Source of the DNA: JBDRFZ01 sp043818395
GTDB taxonomy: Bacteria; Patescibacteriota; Patescibacteriia; 2-12-FULL-60-25
Length of the DNA stretch: 47,497 nt
Direction of reading: 5' to 3'
Assembly (NCBI GenBank): GCA_043818395.1
Contig: JBDRFZ010000044.1
Location: 1 to 47,497 of the forward strand
Shown: in pieces, positions 39,906 through 47,496 of the stretch
Layout: the number at the start of each line of letters is the position of its first letter
Numbering within the stretch: the stretch's first letter is position 1
Translations under genes and position numbers: made by a program
The notes under the pieces: generated by a model
Seen by the model: only the letters and a program-made list of their open reading frames with translations
Database searches by the model: none
Told to the model about the DNA's origin: nothing

Positions 39906-39982
39906 GCCGGGGTAGCTCAGTCGGTTAGAGCGTGGGACTCATAAGCCCGAGGTCGCCGGTTCGATTCCGGCCCCCGGTACCA
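39906..39982 (+). tRNA. tRNA-Met elongator or tRNA-Ile2 (CAT)
   Basis: 77 nt with encoded CCA. Acceptor GCCGGGG/CCCCGGT (G1-U72 wobble), D-arm GCTC/GAGC, loop CTCATAA with anticodon CAT, T-arm GCCGG-TTCGATT-CCGGC. In the anticodon stem TGGGA/GCCCG the pair next to the loop is A31-G39, a mismatch. With a CAT anticodon it could be elongator Met or lysidine-modified Ile2; the sequence alone does not settle this. Its 3' end is the left edge of the repeat-bracketed cassette. Confidence 0.9.
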
Positions 39983-39997
39983 AATAAAAATTCCTCC
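39977..39997 (+). repeat. Left copy of a perfect 21-bp direct repeat at the tRNA 3' end
   Basis: Identical to 43650-43670. It begins with the last six bases of the tRNA (GTACCA) and runs 15 bp beyond into the 5' arm of the tRNA terminator. It could be one attachment site of an inserted cassette. Confidence 0.8.
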
Positions 39998-40014
39998 CAT
40001 CTGGGAGATTTTTT
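39985..40014 (+). terminator. Terminator after tRNA(CAT)
   Basis: CTCCC (39994-39998)-ATCT-GGGAG (40003-40007), extended by A-run/T-run pairing around a small bulge, then TTTTTT. The left arm belongs to the direct repeat. Confidence 0.7.
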
Positions 40015-40073
40015 ATTGCCGATTAGAATCAGGTTAAATGATTTCTGGCCACGTAACGGTTGTATGGTTATAC

Positions 40074-40102
40074 TTGACACAGACAGCGATGAGGCTGATT
40101 AT
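40074..40102 (+). promoter_or_regulatory. Promoter of the rhodanese/PEP-enzyme cassette
   Basis: Perfect TTGACA (40074-40079), 17-bp spacer, GATTAT (40097-40102). The predicted start at about 40109 makes the transcript virtually leaderless at ATG 40112. Confidence 0.65.
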
Positions 40103-40111
40103 TATTTATTT

Positions 40112-41662
40112 ATGCCTAAAAAATCTCTCGGATATTATTATATCTTTGTCTTTGTTGCATTATTTTTTATATCCGCCCAGCCAGTAAAAGCTGTACCCCC
40201 GCCGGATTTTATTTTTAGCGTAACCACGCAAATCGCTCAATTTTTTACAATTTCATTCCTTTTACTATCCACTGCCAGTAGTGCCATATTTCAATTTTTA
40301 AGTCGAAGATTAGCTGGTCGGCAACGAGTTTTATATTGGATTGCAGTCGGTATGGCTGTAATAGTAATTTCCGGTGTGGGCGCTTGGTTGTATGGACGAT
40401 ATGCGCAAAAGCAAGCTTTGAATGACTGGATGATTCAAAGTAAACAATATCAGCAAAGCTCGTTTTCTAGTTCGAGTACGTCTTTAACAGAGTTAAATGT
40501 TGAATCAATACCTATCCCATTTATCGACCAAGAGCCCGCCTCTATCGGGTTTAATTCAGATGACGATTTAGATCAGCTAGTATTGGGGAATGATACTTCG
40601 TTCGTTGCGGCGACGTTACAATCAGATGATGCGATAACGCAGTTTATCCATCGGTACTACAACGCCATCGCCACGCGGCAATTTTTGGACGCTTATACCA
40701 TGTCTAAGCAGTCAGTTTCATTCGATACCTTTATCAGTTGGTATGCATCAACGACCGCGATAAGTATCGATAAATTGCAGCGCATTGACGATAATAGTTC
40801 TTCGCTCGAATTGACGCTTACGGAAGGAGCGATGTTAACGCGTTACGGTGTTTTGATGGATGTCCGGTTGGATGATAGTGGTCAGCCGGTTCAAGTAGAA
40901 CGCTCAATCGTACGTATTCTTAATCAATTGGTACTAGGTTCGAAAGTGGACGATAGACCTCAGCAGGTAACGACTCAGCAGTATTTTGAAGAACAACAGC
41001 AAACCTCGGAGAGTGTTTCTAACGTGGATTTCAAAGCCGCAATCAACAACTCTCAAAAAAAATATCTAGTCTTGGATGCGCGTGAAAATATCGAATTTGA
41101 GAATGGTCATTTTCCTGATGCAACACATATCCGCTTTGCCGACTTGAAAGCTGGAAGATGGATTGAGCTTCCGACCGATCGACCGGTTTATGTGTTTTGC
41201 TGGTCAGGTATTCGCGGAAAAGAGGTCACGGAGTTCTTGCGCTCCAAAAAAATTCTCGCTCGATATCTTGAAACCGGAGCGAATGGTTGGGTCGCGGCAA
41301 ATGGCAAGTGGGTCGGAGATGTCGCCTTCCTTAAAGTTTACACGGATGATCGTTATAAGCGCGTATTTTCGTTGGATGAATTAAAGGATAATCTGGCCAA
41401 AGGCATCGTTTTGGTTGATACTCGACCGCCAAATTCATATAACGCTTGGCATATTTCGGGTAGTATTAATATTCCACTTATGTCGACACCGAGCATTTCT
41501 GTTGAGCAAACATTTTCTCGGGTGCCAGCGCATTCCACAGTAATCACTGTGTGCGATGATTATGTGAATTGTTTTGATGCTAAACTCACAGGCGTAGAAT
41601 TGGAGCGTCGTGGCCACACGTTTCTTGGGCGCTTCGCAGAGCCGTGGCGTTTAAAACCATGA
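40112..41662 (+). CDS. Membrane protein with NTF2-like region and tandem rhodanese domains
   Basis: 516 residues from ATG 40112; the open frame further up (GTG 39932) runs through the tRNA and is rejected. Three hydrophobic segments lie at about 7-25, 38-60 and 73-93. Residues about 170-272 (FIHRYYNAIATRQFLDAY) resemble an NTF2/SnoaL-like fold. Two rhodanese domains follow: about 305-400 with active loop CWSGIR (Cys363), and about 418-510 with Cys481 in VITVCDDYVNC. Rhodaneses carry sulfur as a Cys persulfide or act as phosphatase-like folds. The first loop is six residues (CxxxxR), as in sulfurtransferases. The gene ends 4 nt before the PEP-utilizing enzyme. Confidence 0.8.
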   Translation: MPKKSLGYYYIFVFVALFFISAQPVKAVPPPDFIFSVTTQIAQFFTISFLLLSTASSAIFQFLSRRLAGRQRVLYWIAVGMAVIVISGVGAWLYGRYAQKQALNDWMIQSKQYQQSSFSSSSTSLTELNVESIPIPFIDQEPASIGFNSDDDLDQLVLGNDTSFVAATLQSDDAITQFIHRYYNAIATRQFLDAYTMSKQSVSFDTFISWYASTTAISIDKLQRIDDNSSSLELTLTEGAMLTRYGVLMDVRLDDSGQPVQVERSIVRILNQLVLGSKVDDRPQQVTTQQYFEEQQQTSESVSNVDFKAAINNSQKKYLVLDARENIEFENGHFPDATHIRFADLKAGRWIELPTDRPVYVFCWSGIRGKEVTEFLRSKKILARYLETGANGWVAANGKWVGDVAFLKVYTDDRYKRVFSLDELKDNLAKGIVLVDTRPPNSYNAWHISGSINIPLMSTPSISVEQTFSRVPAHSTVITVCDDYVNCFDAKLTGVELERRGHTFLGRFAEPWRLKP

Positions 41663-41666
41663 ATAT

Positions 41667-43673
41667 ATGCCTTATCTATTGAAAGGAGGGGAATTGGAGG
41701 CTCGTGCAAAAGAAGTGGGATCTAAAGCGCTTAATCTTGAACGATTGAGAAATTTCGGTTGTCTTGTTCCTAACTTTGTAGTTATTCCATCCTCTGTTGT
41801 TCAGCGCCTTTCGCCAGAAATACTTAGATCGATACGGGACGAAATCAAGCAGAGTCTTGCGGGTAATGTATTTGCCGTACGATCCGCCGCGTTAATCGAA
41901 GATAACGCAGAGCATTCCTTCGCGGGACAATTCAAAACATTTATCGGGCTGGATAAAAAAGATCTTGCGCAGGCTATTTGCGATGTAGTCGATCAGGCTA
42001 GGGAGTATCTCCAGGGCGATCTTTCGCAATTTTCTATTATCATTCAAGAATACGTGAAGGCGGATATCGCTGGCGTTACGTTTACTCGTCATCCGGCTGG
42101 TCAGCGCCAGATGCTTATTGATTATCACTATGGGATAGGCGAAGAGTTAGTGTCGGGAAAAATCAAACCAAAATCTATTGAATTGTTTTGGACAGAAGAA
42201 GTCCCTAAGAATCCATTATTCCTTGATGAGGCCATGCCTTACTTTCGGAAGATTGAGGAAAAGTTTGGTCATCCGCAGGATATTGAATGGTGTATTGCGG
42301 GTGGTCGTTGGTATTTTCTGCAGGCACGGCCTATAACCACGATTTCGCGCGAACAGTATCAGAGCCTGCTCTTCCTTGATAGGGCTCTACCCTCTCAGCA
42401 GCCTTTTTTATATGAACAAACTGAGATTAGCGAAATTGCACCCCGTCCAACACCGTTCACTCTTTCAGTACTAAAGCGATTGTATGCGGCAAACGGACCG
42501 ATTCAGCGTGTTTATCGAGCCCATGGTGTTGATTTTGAGGCGCGTGATTTTTTGCGGGTGATTGGCAATCAGCTTTATATCGACCGCGAAGAAGAGTTGA
42601 AAACTATACTGCCAAATTACAGTTATTTCGGCCGCCATTATTTAAAGCCGGTGCGTAAGTCGATGAACGGATTTTGGCGTTCCATGAAAAATAAAAGAGC
42701 TTTAAATAAAATTAAAGTTAAGGATATTCGGTCTTATATTCAAAAAGTAGAGCAGGCGCTAGAGGGCATTCCAAAAAAAGGAACGGTAAAAGATATCTGG
42801 CGTGCCTTTGATGAATGCTACACTGTCATTTTTGAAATCAATCTATTAGCCGGAGTATTCGTGCAACAACTTGAGCTGGTTTTAAGGCCTTATGATATTT
42901 CTGCGGTGCGTATTTTGAGTTCATCTTTCCGATTATCGTTTTTTAACGATATCCATGAAACACTGAATCGCACATGGCAGGGTAATGGACTGGAGATTGC
43001 TGATGAAGAGCTATTTATCACTCGTCAACCCAATTATAAAGATGATGCTGATTTGGAAAAATGGTGGCAGATGTTGCCGGAGTGGAGAAGGGTGTTTTTA
43101 CAGTTATTTATTGAACGCGCAATTATTTTTGATGTCTTGCGGGAAAGGGGACGTTGGCTGACCGTTGGCTATATTAATGCGCTACGCAGTGTAATTAATG
43201 CATTGTCAAAATTTTTGACGATTGAAGAATGCGAAAAAGGAGAGTTCTTTCCAACGGAAGAACGAGAGCGAGAGTATAATCGATATGCATCGTGGGCATT
43301 TCCGGCGCGTTTGACGAATGTGTTAGTTACGGGGCGGTATGAGAAACCGAAGGGTGTTTCCGCAGGTATTGCCGAAGGTGTTTTAACTTTGCGTGAGGAA
43401 TTGGGAAAGTCTTCGTCAGTGGCAAGAATTCTGTACACTGAAACGCTCGCGCCTGATCTCGTTCAATATTTTGGTGAAATTGACGGTATCGTTTCATCGC
43501 ATGGTGGTATTCTTTCTCACTTAGCTATTCTCGCGCGCGAGCAGCATATCCCGGTTGTTACAAATATCGATTTTGCAAGAGAAGGAGTTCGTGTTGGAGA
43601 TTTGGTACGAATTGACGGAGATAGAGGCGAAGTGTATTTAAGTAAATCAGTACCAAATAAAAATTCCTCCTAA
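41667..43673 (+). CDS. Second PEP-utilizing enzyme, rifampin-phosphotransferase-like
   Basis: 668 residues with the same plan as the 442-2562 protein. ATP-grasp domain (about 1-228): GSKALNLERLRNFG, FAVRSAALIEDNAEHSFAGQ, HYGIGEELVSG, QDIEWCIAGGRWYFLQARPITT. A divergent middle of about 330 residues follows, then a C-terminal phospho-His domain with GGILSHLAILARE (His about 618). There is no TIM barrel. The likely mechanism is ATP phosphorylating His618, with the swivelling domain delivering phosphate to a ligand held by the middle domain; the ligand is unknown. The last seven residues (VPNKNSS) are encoded by the right 21-bp repeat, so the C-terminus was made by the recombination. It is co-transcribed with the rhodanese gene (4-nt gap). 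Confidence 0.85.
   Translation: MPYLLKGGELEARAKEVGSKALNLERLRNFGCLVPNFVVIPSSVVQRLSPEILRSIRDEIKQSLAGNVFAVRSAALIEDNAEHSFAGQFKTFIGLDKKDLAQAICDVVDQAREYLQGDLSQFSIIIQEYVKADIAGVTFTRHPAGQRQMLIDYHYGIGEELVSGKIKPKSIELFWTEEVPKNPLFLDEAMPYFRKIEEKFGHPQDIEWCIAGGRWYFLQARPITTISREQYQSLLFLDRALPSQQPFLYEQTEISEIAPRPTPFTLSVLKRLYAANGPIQRVYRAHGVDFEARDFLRVIGNQLYIDREEELKTILPNYSYFGRHYLKPVRKSMNGFWRSMKNKRALNKIKVKDIRSYIQKVEQALEGIPKKGTVKDIWRAFDECYTVIFEINLLAGVFVQQLELVLRPYDISAVRILSSSFRLSFFNDIHETLNRTWQGNGLEIADEELFITRQPNYKDDADLEKWWQMLPEWRRVFLQLFIERAIIFDVLRERGRWLTVGYINALRSVINALSKFLTIEECEKGEFFPTEEREREYNRYASWAFPARLTNVLVTGRYEKPKGVSAGIAEGVLTLREELGKSSSVARILYTETLAPDLVQYFGEIDGIVSSHGGILSHLAILAREQHIPVVTNIDFAREGVRVGDLVRIDGDRGEVYLSKSVPNKNSS
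43650..43670 (+). repeat. Right copy of the 21-bp direct repeat
   Basis: Identical to 39977-39997. It overlaps the final codons of the PEP-utilizing enzyme and forms the left arm of its terminator. The flanking bases on both sides differ from the left copy. Confidence 0.8.
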
Positions 43674-43692
43674 ATGTGGAGGAATTTTTTTT
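43659..43692 (+). terminator. Terminator of the cassette
   Basis: AAAAATTCCTCC (43659-43670) pairs perfectly with GGAGGAATTTTT (43678-43689), with a 7-nt loop that contains the stop codon and a T-run after it. The A/T symmetry makes it potentially bidirectional, so it could also end the minus-strand tRNA-Leu transcript. Confidence 0.88.
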
Positions 43693-43733
43693 ATTCTTTT
43701 AGTCTCGGATAGCCGGTACATAATCCGCACGAA

Positions 43734-43820
43734 TGGTGGGCGGGGAGGGAATCGAACCCTCATGGCCTTGCGACCGCAGGATTTTGAGTCCTGTGCGTCT
43801 ACCAATTCCGCCACTCGCCC
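43734..43820 (-). tRNA. tRNA-Leu (CAA)
   Basis: 87 nt, minus strand, class II with a long variable arm (CGGTCGCAAGGCCATG region) and encoded CCA. Anticodon stem CAGGA/TCCTG, loop CTCAAAA, anticodon CAA; T-arm GAGGG-TTCGATT-CCCTC; acceptor GGGCGAG/CCCGCCC has one A-C mismatch at pair 6-67. Reads UUG codons. Confidence 0.92.
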
Positions 43821-44113
43821 CTCATTCGCGCAGATTGAATTTTTGAACATCCGTATCTGTTGAGAAATATTTTTTCTGCACCCGCACTCTATTAAAGAGA
43901 GTAAAAATGCAAGAATCTATTCGGTGGCGTGACTATAACCGAGAACATGAAACCATGCAAGGCGCGTTATAGAGCACTTTCGGTGTTCGATGTCAGATCA
44001 AATATAATGAAGTCGACATACCGTAATTGTATTGTCAACGCAAAAATCGTCTTCGACCCTTGCTTTAAGGGTGTCTTGAGATGTAAACTAACGCAGCAAA
44101 ACAATCAAGCGAT
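43821..44113. other. Intergenic region before parA
   Basis: No gene. It must hold the divergent promoters of tRNA-Leu (minus) and parA (plus), but no consensus pair is convincing; TTGCTT near 44062 with a TGTAAA 16 bp on is the best for parA. Two hairpins are seen: ACTCT/AGAGT (43886-43902) and ACCCTT-GCTTT-AAGGGT (about 44057-44073). No parS palindrome of the TGTTTCACGTGAAACA type was found here. Confidence 0.3.
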
Positions 44114-44893
44114 ATGGGGCGTATTATTTCCGTAGTCAATCAAAAAGGAGGCGTGGGCAAAACCACGACAGCTATTAATTTGGGAGCATATCTTGCTGAT
44201 ACCGGAAAATTCGTTTTGATTGTAGATCTTGATCCGCAGGCAAATGCTACATCTGGCATCGGCATTGATCATCGTGAATTACAGCGGGGCGTTTACGAAG
44301 CGGTCATTGGTAATGCCAGCATGAGTGAAATCGTACAACCCACGTCGCACGAAACGCTTCGTATTGCGCCGTCGACCAGTGCCTTGGCCGGGTTAAATGT
44401 TGAGTTGGTAAATTTAGATCGTCGGGAATATAAGCTTTACGACGCGCTCTTAGAGGTCAGGAATGATTACGATTATATTCTCATAGACTGTCCGCCGACG
44501 CTCGGCATGATAACGCTTAACGGTATCGTCGCTTCAGATGAGATCCTGATCCCCGTACAGGCTGAATATTTCGCACTTGAGGGCTTAAGTCAGCTTCTCG
44601 AAACTGTTAATCTGGTCAGGGAACGCATTAGGCCTGAGGTCGACATCTTGGGAGCTGTTTTAACTATGTACGACGGCCGCAATAAACTTTCCGATGATGT
44701 CATGCAGGAATTGTATAAATATTTTCCCAATAATATTTTTCGTTCCGTTATTCCTCGGAGCGTGCGTTTAGCCGAAGCGCCTTCGTTCGGCAGATCGATT
44801 TTATCGTTTGATTCATCATCCAAGGGGGCTAAAGCATACGAACGTCTGGCACGAGAAATTTTAGATACTGAATACCAGCGCATGTATGTGTGA
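44114..44893 (+). CDS. parA: Chromosome-partitioning ATPase ParA/Soj
   Basis: 259 residues, typical of short chromosomal ParA without N-terminal HTH. Deviant Walker A KGGVGKTTTA (11-20) with the signature first Lys, Walker A' LIVDLDPQANAT, Walker B YILIDCPPTLG. It forms ATP-dependent dimers on DNA and moves ParB-parS complexes. There is no SD. parB begins 6 nt after the stop, forming the usual pair. Confidence 0.96.
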   Translation: MGRIISVVNQKGGVGKTTTAINLGAYLADTGKFVLIVDLDPQANATSGIGIDHRELQRGVYEAVIGNASMSEIVQPTSHETLRIAPSTSALAGLNVELVNLDRREYKLYDALLEVRNDYDYILIDCPPTLGMITLNGIVASDEILIPVQAEYFALEGLSQLLETVNLVRERIRPEVDILGAVLTMYDGRNKLSDDVMQELYKYFPNNIFRSVIPRSVRLAEAPSFGRSILSFDSSSKGAKAYERLAREILDTEYQRMYV

Positions 44894-44899
44894 TAAATT

Positions 44900-45823
44900 A
44901 TGATCATGGGACGTCAGTCAGGATTAGGCAGGGGGCTTGGAGCAATTATTCCTCCTAAAACAGCGCCGATTAAATCCGCGGTAGATTCTTTTAAAGATGA
45001 ACCGGAATTTCAGCCCAATAGCCTGAAAAATATCGCCAGCTCATTGTTAGATGAAAATAGAGTTCACGAGCTTTTAATCGATTTAGTCGATCCGAATCCG
45101 CACCAGCCGCGCGAACACTTTGATTATTCCGGCATCGAGGAGCTGGTGACGTCGATCCGCGAACATGGCGTCATGCAGCCGGTAATCGTTACAGTAAAGA
45201 CGAACGGCAGATTTGAGTTGATCGCTGGCGAAAGGCGGCTTAGAGCTTCAAAAATCGCTGGTCTTACTACAATCCCGGCTCTTATTAGATCTGCCACCGA
45301 GCAGCAAAAATTTGAGCTCGCTATCATCGAAAATATCCAGCGGCAGGATCTAAATCCGATCGAAGAAGCAAAAGCTTATCTGCGTCTGCAAAACGAATTT
45401 AATCTCACGCAAGATGAGATTTCTGATCGCGTTGGCAAGAGTCGACCGCAGGTCGCCAATATAATTCGTTTGCTTCAACTGCCGGCTGAGATCCAGGATG
45501 CCATCAAACAAGGTAGGATTTCGCAATCTCATGCACGTACCCTGCTTTCGCTCGGCTCTGATTCAGAGCGGCGGAGTTTGTTTGAAAATATGCTGGAAGG
45601 TAATTTTACGGTTCGTCAGGCTGAAGCACGCATACCGCACAGGCACTCGCGGAGATCATTGTCAGCTGATCCGAATGTAGTTCAAGCCGAACAGGAATTG
45701 CGTGATGCCCTGGGCACCAAAGTCATCGTGAAACGTGATGCAGGGGGAGAAGGAGAAGTTCGGATTGTATTTTTAAACGACGAGGATTTTGAATCAATCA
45801 AGAAAAAGATTATAGGATCGTAA
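44900..45823 (+). CDS. parB: Chromosome-partitioning protein ParB/Spo0J
   Basis: 307 residues. N-terminal GLGRGLGAIIPP (ParA-contact peptide), CTPase/ParB_N domain with LVDPNPHQPREHFD and the GERRLRASKIAGL box, HTH region LTQDEISDRVGKSRPQVANIIRLL, and a C-terminal dimerisation part. ParB loads at parS as a CTP-gated clamp. ATG 44900 or 44906 may start it. It ends 7 nt from the convergent rel stop, with no room for a separate terminator. Confidence 0.95.
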   Translation: MIMGRQSGLGRGLGAIIPPKTAPIKSAVDSFKDEPEFQPNSLKNIASSLLDENRVHELLIDLVDPNPHQPREHFDYSGIEELVTSIREHGVMQPVIVTVKTNGRFELIAGERRLRASKIAGLTTIPALIRSATEQQKFELAIIENIQRQDLNPIEEAKAYLRLQNEFNLTQDEISDRVGKSRPQVANIIRLLQLPAEIQDAIKQGRISQSHARTLLSLGSDSERRSLFENMLEGNFTVRQAEARIPHRHSRRSLSADPNVVQAEQELRDALGTKVIVKRDAGGEGEVRIVFLNDEDFESIKKKIIGS

Positions 45824-45830
45824 GTAAAAA

Positions 45831-47312
45831 CTATTTTTTGAGTATTACACCCTTGATCCATTCGGCGATTCCGGCGCGGGCGAATTGTCGGATTTTTGAT
45901 TTGGCGTGTCGCGTTTTGGCGAACTTAAGCCAGTCCGGGCTCGGGCCTTTGCGATTTTTATCCATGATTATCTCTACCATGTCGCCGCTTTTCAGCGTTC
46001 GGTCGAGAGCCGAGATTTCGTCGTTGATTTTTGCGGCCGAGCACATGTTTCCGATGTCAGTATGAATCGAGTAGGCGAAATCAACAGGAGTCGAATCTTC
46101 CGGTAAATCCATGACGTCGCCTTTCGGCGTAAAGACGAAGATGCGATTTTTGAACAGGTCGATCTTCATTTCTTCCAGGGATTTTATATATTGTTTTTTG
46201 TTGGATACTTCTTTTTGTATATCGGCCAGCTGTTTGACCCAGTCGATGCTGGAACTTGTATTTTTTTGAACCATTTTTTGCTCGTCGTACGCCCAATAAG
46301 CCGCTATGCCGAATTCCGCCGAATCATGCATTTCTTGCGTGCGGATTTGGAATTCGACGATCTCGCCGTTATCGCAGAAGACGGTGGTGTGCAGTGAGCG
46401 GTAGCCATTGGGTTTAGGCTGAGCGATATAGTCTTTGATCCTTCCTTTAAGCGGTGTCCAACGGCCATGGATCACGCCCAGGGCCGCATAGCAGTCGGCT
46501 ACGTTATGCACGATCACACGGATGGCGATAAGATCATAAATGTGCGCGATATTGCGTTCGTTTTTTAAAAGTTTTCGATAAAGGGAGTAGAGATGTTTGG
46601 CGCGTCCATGGACCTCGATAAACGGTACGTTTGACTGGACCAGATCGTCGCGGATCCTGTCCATTACGATTTTGAGGTAATTTTCCTGCTGTTTCGTGGT
46701 AGTTTGCGACATGTTGCGCATCCATTCGTATTCTTTAGGGTAAACGTATTTGAAAGCCGCGTCTTCCAGTCGTCCTTTTATTTCGCCCATGCCCAGACGA
46801 TTAGCGATTGGCGCATAGATCTCCAGGCTTTCCAGGGCGATACGGTATTGTTTACGTGGCGGTATTGCGTCAAGCGTTTCCAGATTATGCAGGCGGTCGG
46901 CGAATTTGATTATCACGACTCTTACATCTTCAGCCATGGCTAAAAACATTTTGCGCAAATTTTCGATGTATCGTTCAACTCCGCGGTATTTAATATGTCC
47001 TAATTTGGTTATCCCCTCGACCATACTCGTTACTTCGTCGCCAAAAAGACTACGGATATCTTCTAAAGTTTTTTGAGTGTCTTCGGGTACGTCGTGCAAC
47101 AAGCCGGCCATGACTATATTTAAAGGCAGTTTCATTTCCGCTAACGTTTGGGCGGTGGCCAAGGGATGGTTTATATAGGGTTCACCGTTGACGCGTTTTT
47201 GTTCTTTATGCGCTTCGGCGGCAAAATCATAAGCAATCCTGACAGAATCGAGATCCGCAGTAGAATCGTAGCTTTTAATAAGCTCCAACAAGCTGTCTGG
47301 TTTGCGTTCCAT
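45831..47312 (-). CDS. rel: Bifunctional (p)ppGpp synthetase/hydrolase, Rel/SpoT type, no ACT domain
   Basis: 493 residues from ATG 47312. HD hydrolase domain with INHPLATAQTL, LLHDVPEDT and FADRLHNLETL; synthetase domain with GRIKDYIAQPKPNGYRSLHTT, where the RxKD form (not ExDD) is that of bifunctional enzymes; TGS domain RIFVFTPKGDVMDLPEDSTPVDFAYSIHT (positions about 385-445). The protein stops shortly after TGS, without the zinc-finger and ACT domains of long Rel proteins (about 700-740 aa). It makes and degrades the stringent-response alarmone. The frame extends to a TTG at 47348, but that codon is in the -35 element, and ATG 47312 fits a leaderless transcript. Confidence 0.95.
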   Translation of the reverse strand: MERKPDSLLELIKSYDSTADLDSVRIAYDFAAEAHKEQKRVNGEPYINHPLATAQTLAEMKLPLNIVMAGLLHDVPEDTQKTLEDIRSLFGDEVTSMVEGITKLGHIKYRGVERYIENLRKMFLAMAEDVRVVIIKFADRLHNLETLDAIPPRKQYRIALESLEIYAPIANRLGMGEIKGRLEDAAFKYVYPKEYEWMRNMSQTTTKQQENYLKIVMDRIRDDLVQSNVPFIEVHGRAKHLYSLYRKLLKNERNIAHIYDLIAIRVIVHNVADCYAALGVIHGRWTPLKGRIKDYIAQPKPNGYRSLHTTVFCDNGEIVEFQIRTQEMHDSAEFGIAAYWAYDEQKMVQKNTSSSIDWVKQLADIQKEVSNKKQYIKSLEEMKIDLFKNRIFVFTPKGDVMDLPEDSTPVDFAYSIHTDIGNMCSAAKINDEISALDRTLKSGDMVEIIMDKNRKGPSPDWLKFAKTRHAKSKIRQFARAGIAEWIKGVILKK

Positions 47313-47319
47313 AAGGCTT

Positions 47320-47348
47320 ATCCTAATTAATAAAATCTTAATTGACAA
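47320..47348 (-). promoter_or_regulatory. Promoter of rel (leaderless)
   Basis: Read on the minus strand: TTGTCA (47348-47343), exactly 17 bp, TAGGAT (47325-47320), then 7 nt to ATG at 47312. It is one of the clearest leaderless arrangements in the window. Confidence 0.65.
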
Positions 47349-47379
47349 CTATTACGCCGCTCTAGCCCATAAATAACGG

Positions 47380-47496
47380 TTACTGAACTTCCTTGGATCT
47401 TTCGGCTGCGCGGTTGGCTTTTTGAAGTGAGTAAATCTTGCTGATCAGTGTATCAATATTTTGTTTGAGGCGTAACGGATTGAGCGTTTCGTGTTC
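47380..47496 (-). CDS. C-terminal part of an unknown protein (enters from the right edge)
   Basis: The last 38 codons of a minus-strand gene whose start lies outside the window, ending at TAA 47380-47382. The peptide (LRLKQNIDTLISKIYSLQKA) has a heptad-like hydrophobic pattern and a basic, Ala-rich end, so a coiled-coil tail is likely. Function cannot be assigned. It would be transcribed in the same direction as rel, 67 nt upstream of its ATG. Confidence 0.5.
   Translation of the reverse strand, partial: EHETLNPLRLKQNIDTLISKIYSLQKANRAAERSKEVQ

Larger units (their letters stand above)
39977..43670 (+). mobile_element. Candidate tRNA-associated insertion carrying two genes
   Basis: About 3.7 kb bracketed by the 21-bp direct repeat, one copy at the tRNA(CAT) 3' end. 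It holds a consensus promoter, a membrane tandem-rhodanese gene and a PEP-utilizing enzyme gene, and ends at a terminator built from the right repeat. No integrase or transposase is present, so if it moved it did so with help or has lost that gene. Duplication of a terminator arm by recombination is the alternative. Confidence 0.4.

Noticed and set aside
39932..40111. Upstream extension of the rhodanese gene from GTG through tRNA(CAT)
   Set aside because: It would translate the tRNA and its terminator. The promoter at 40074-40102 and signal-like N-terminus fix the start at 40112.
43821..44113. parS site upstream of parA
   Set aside because: No near match to the 16-bp parS palindrome was found on either strand in this gap.
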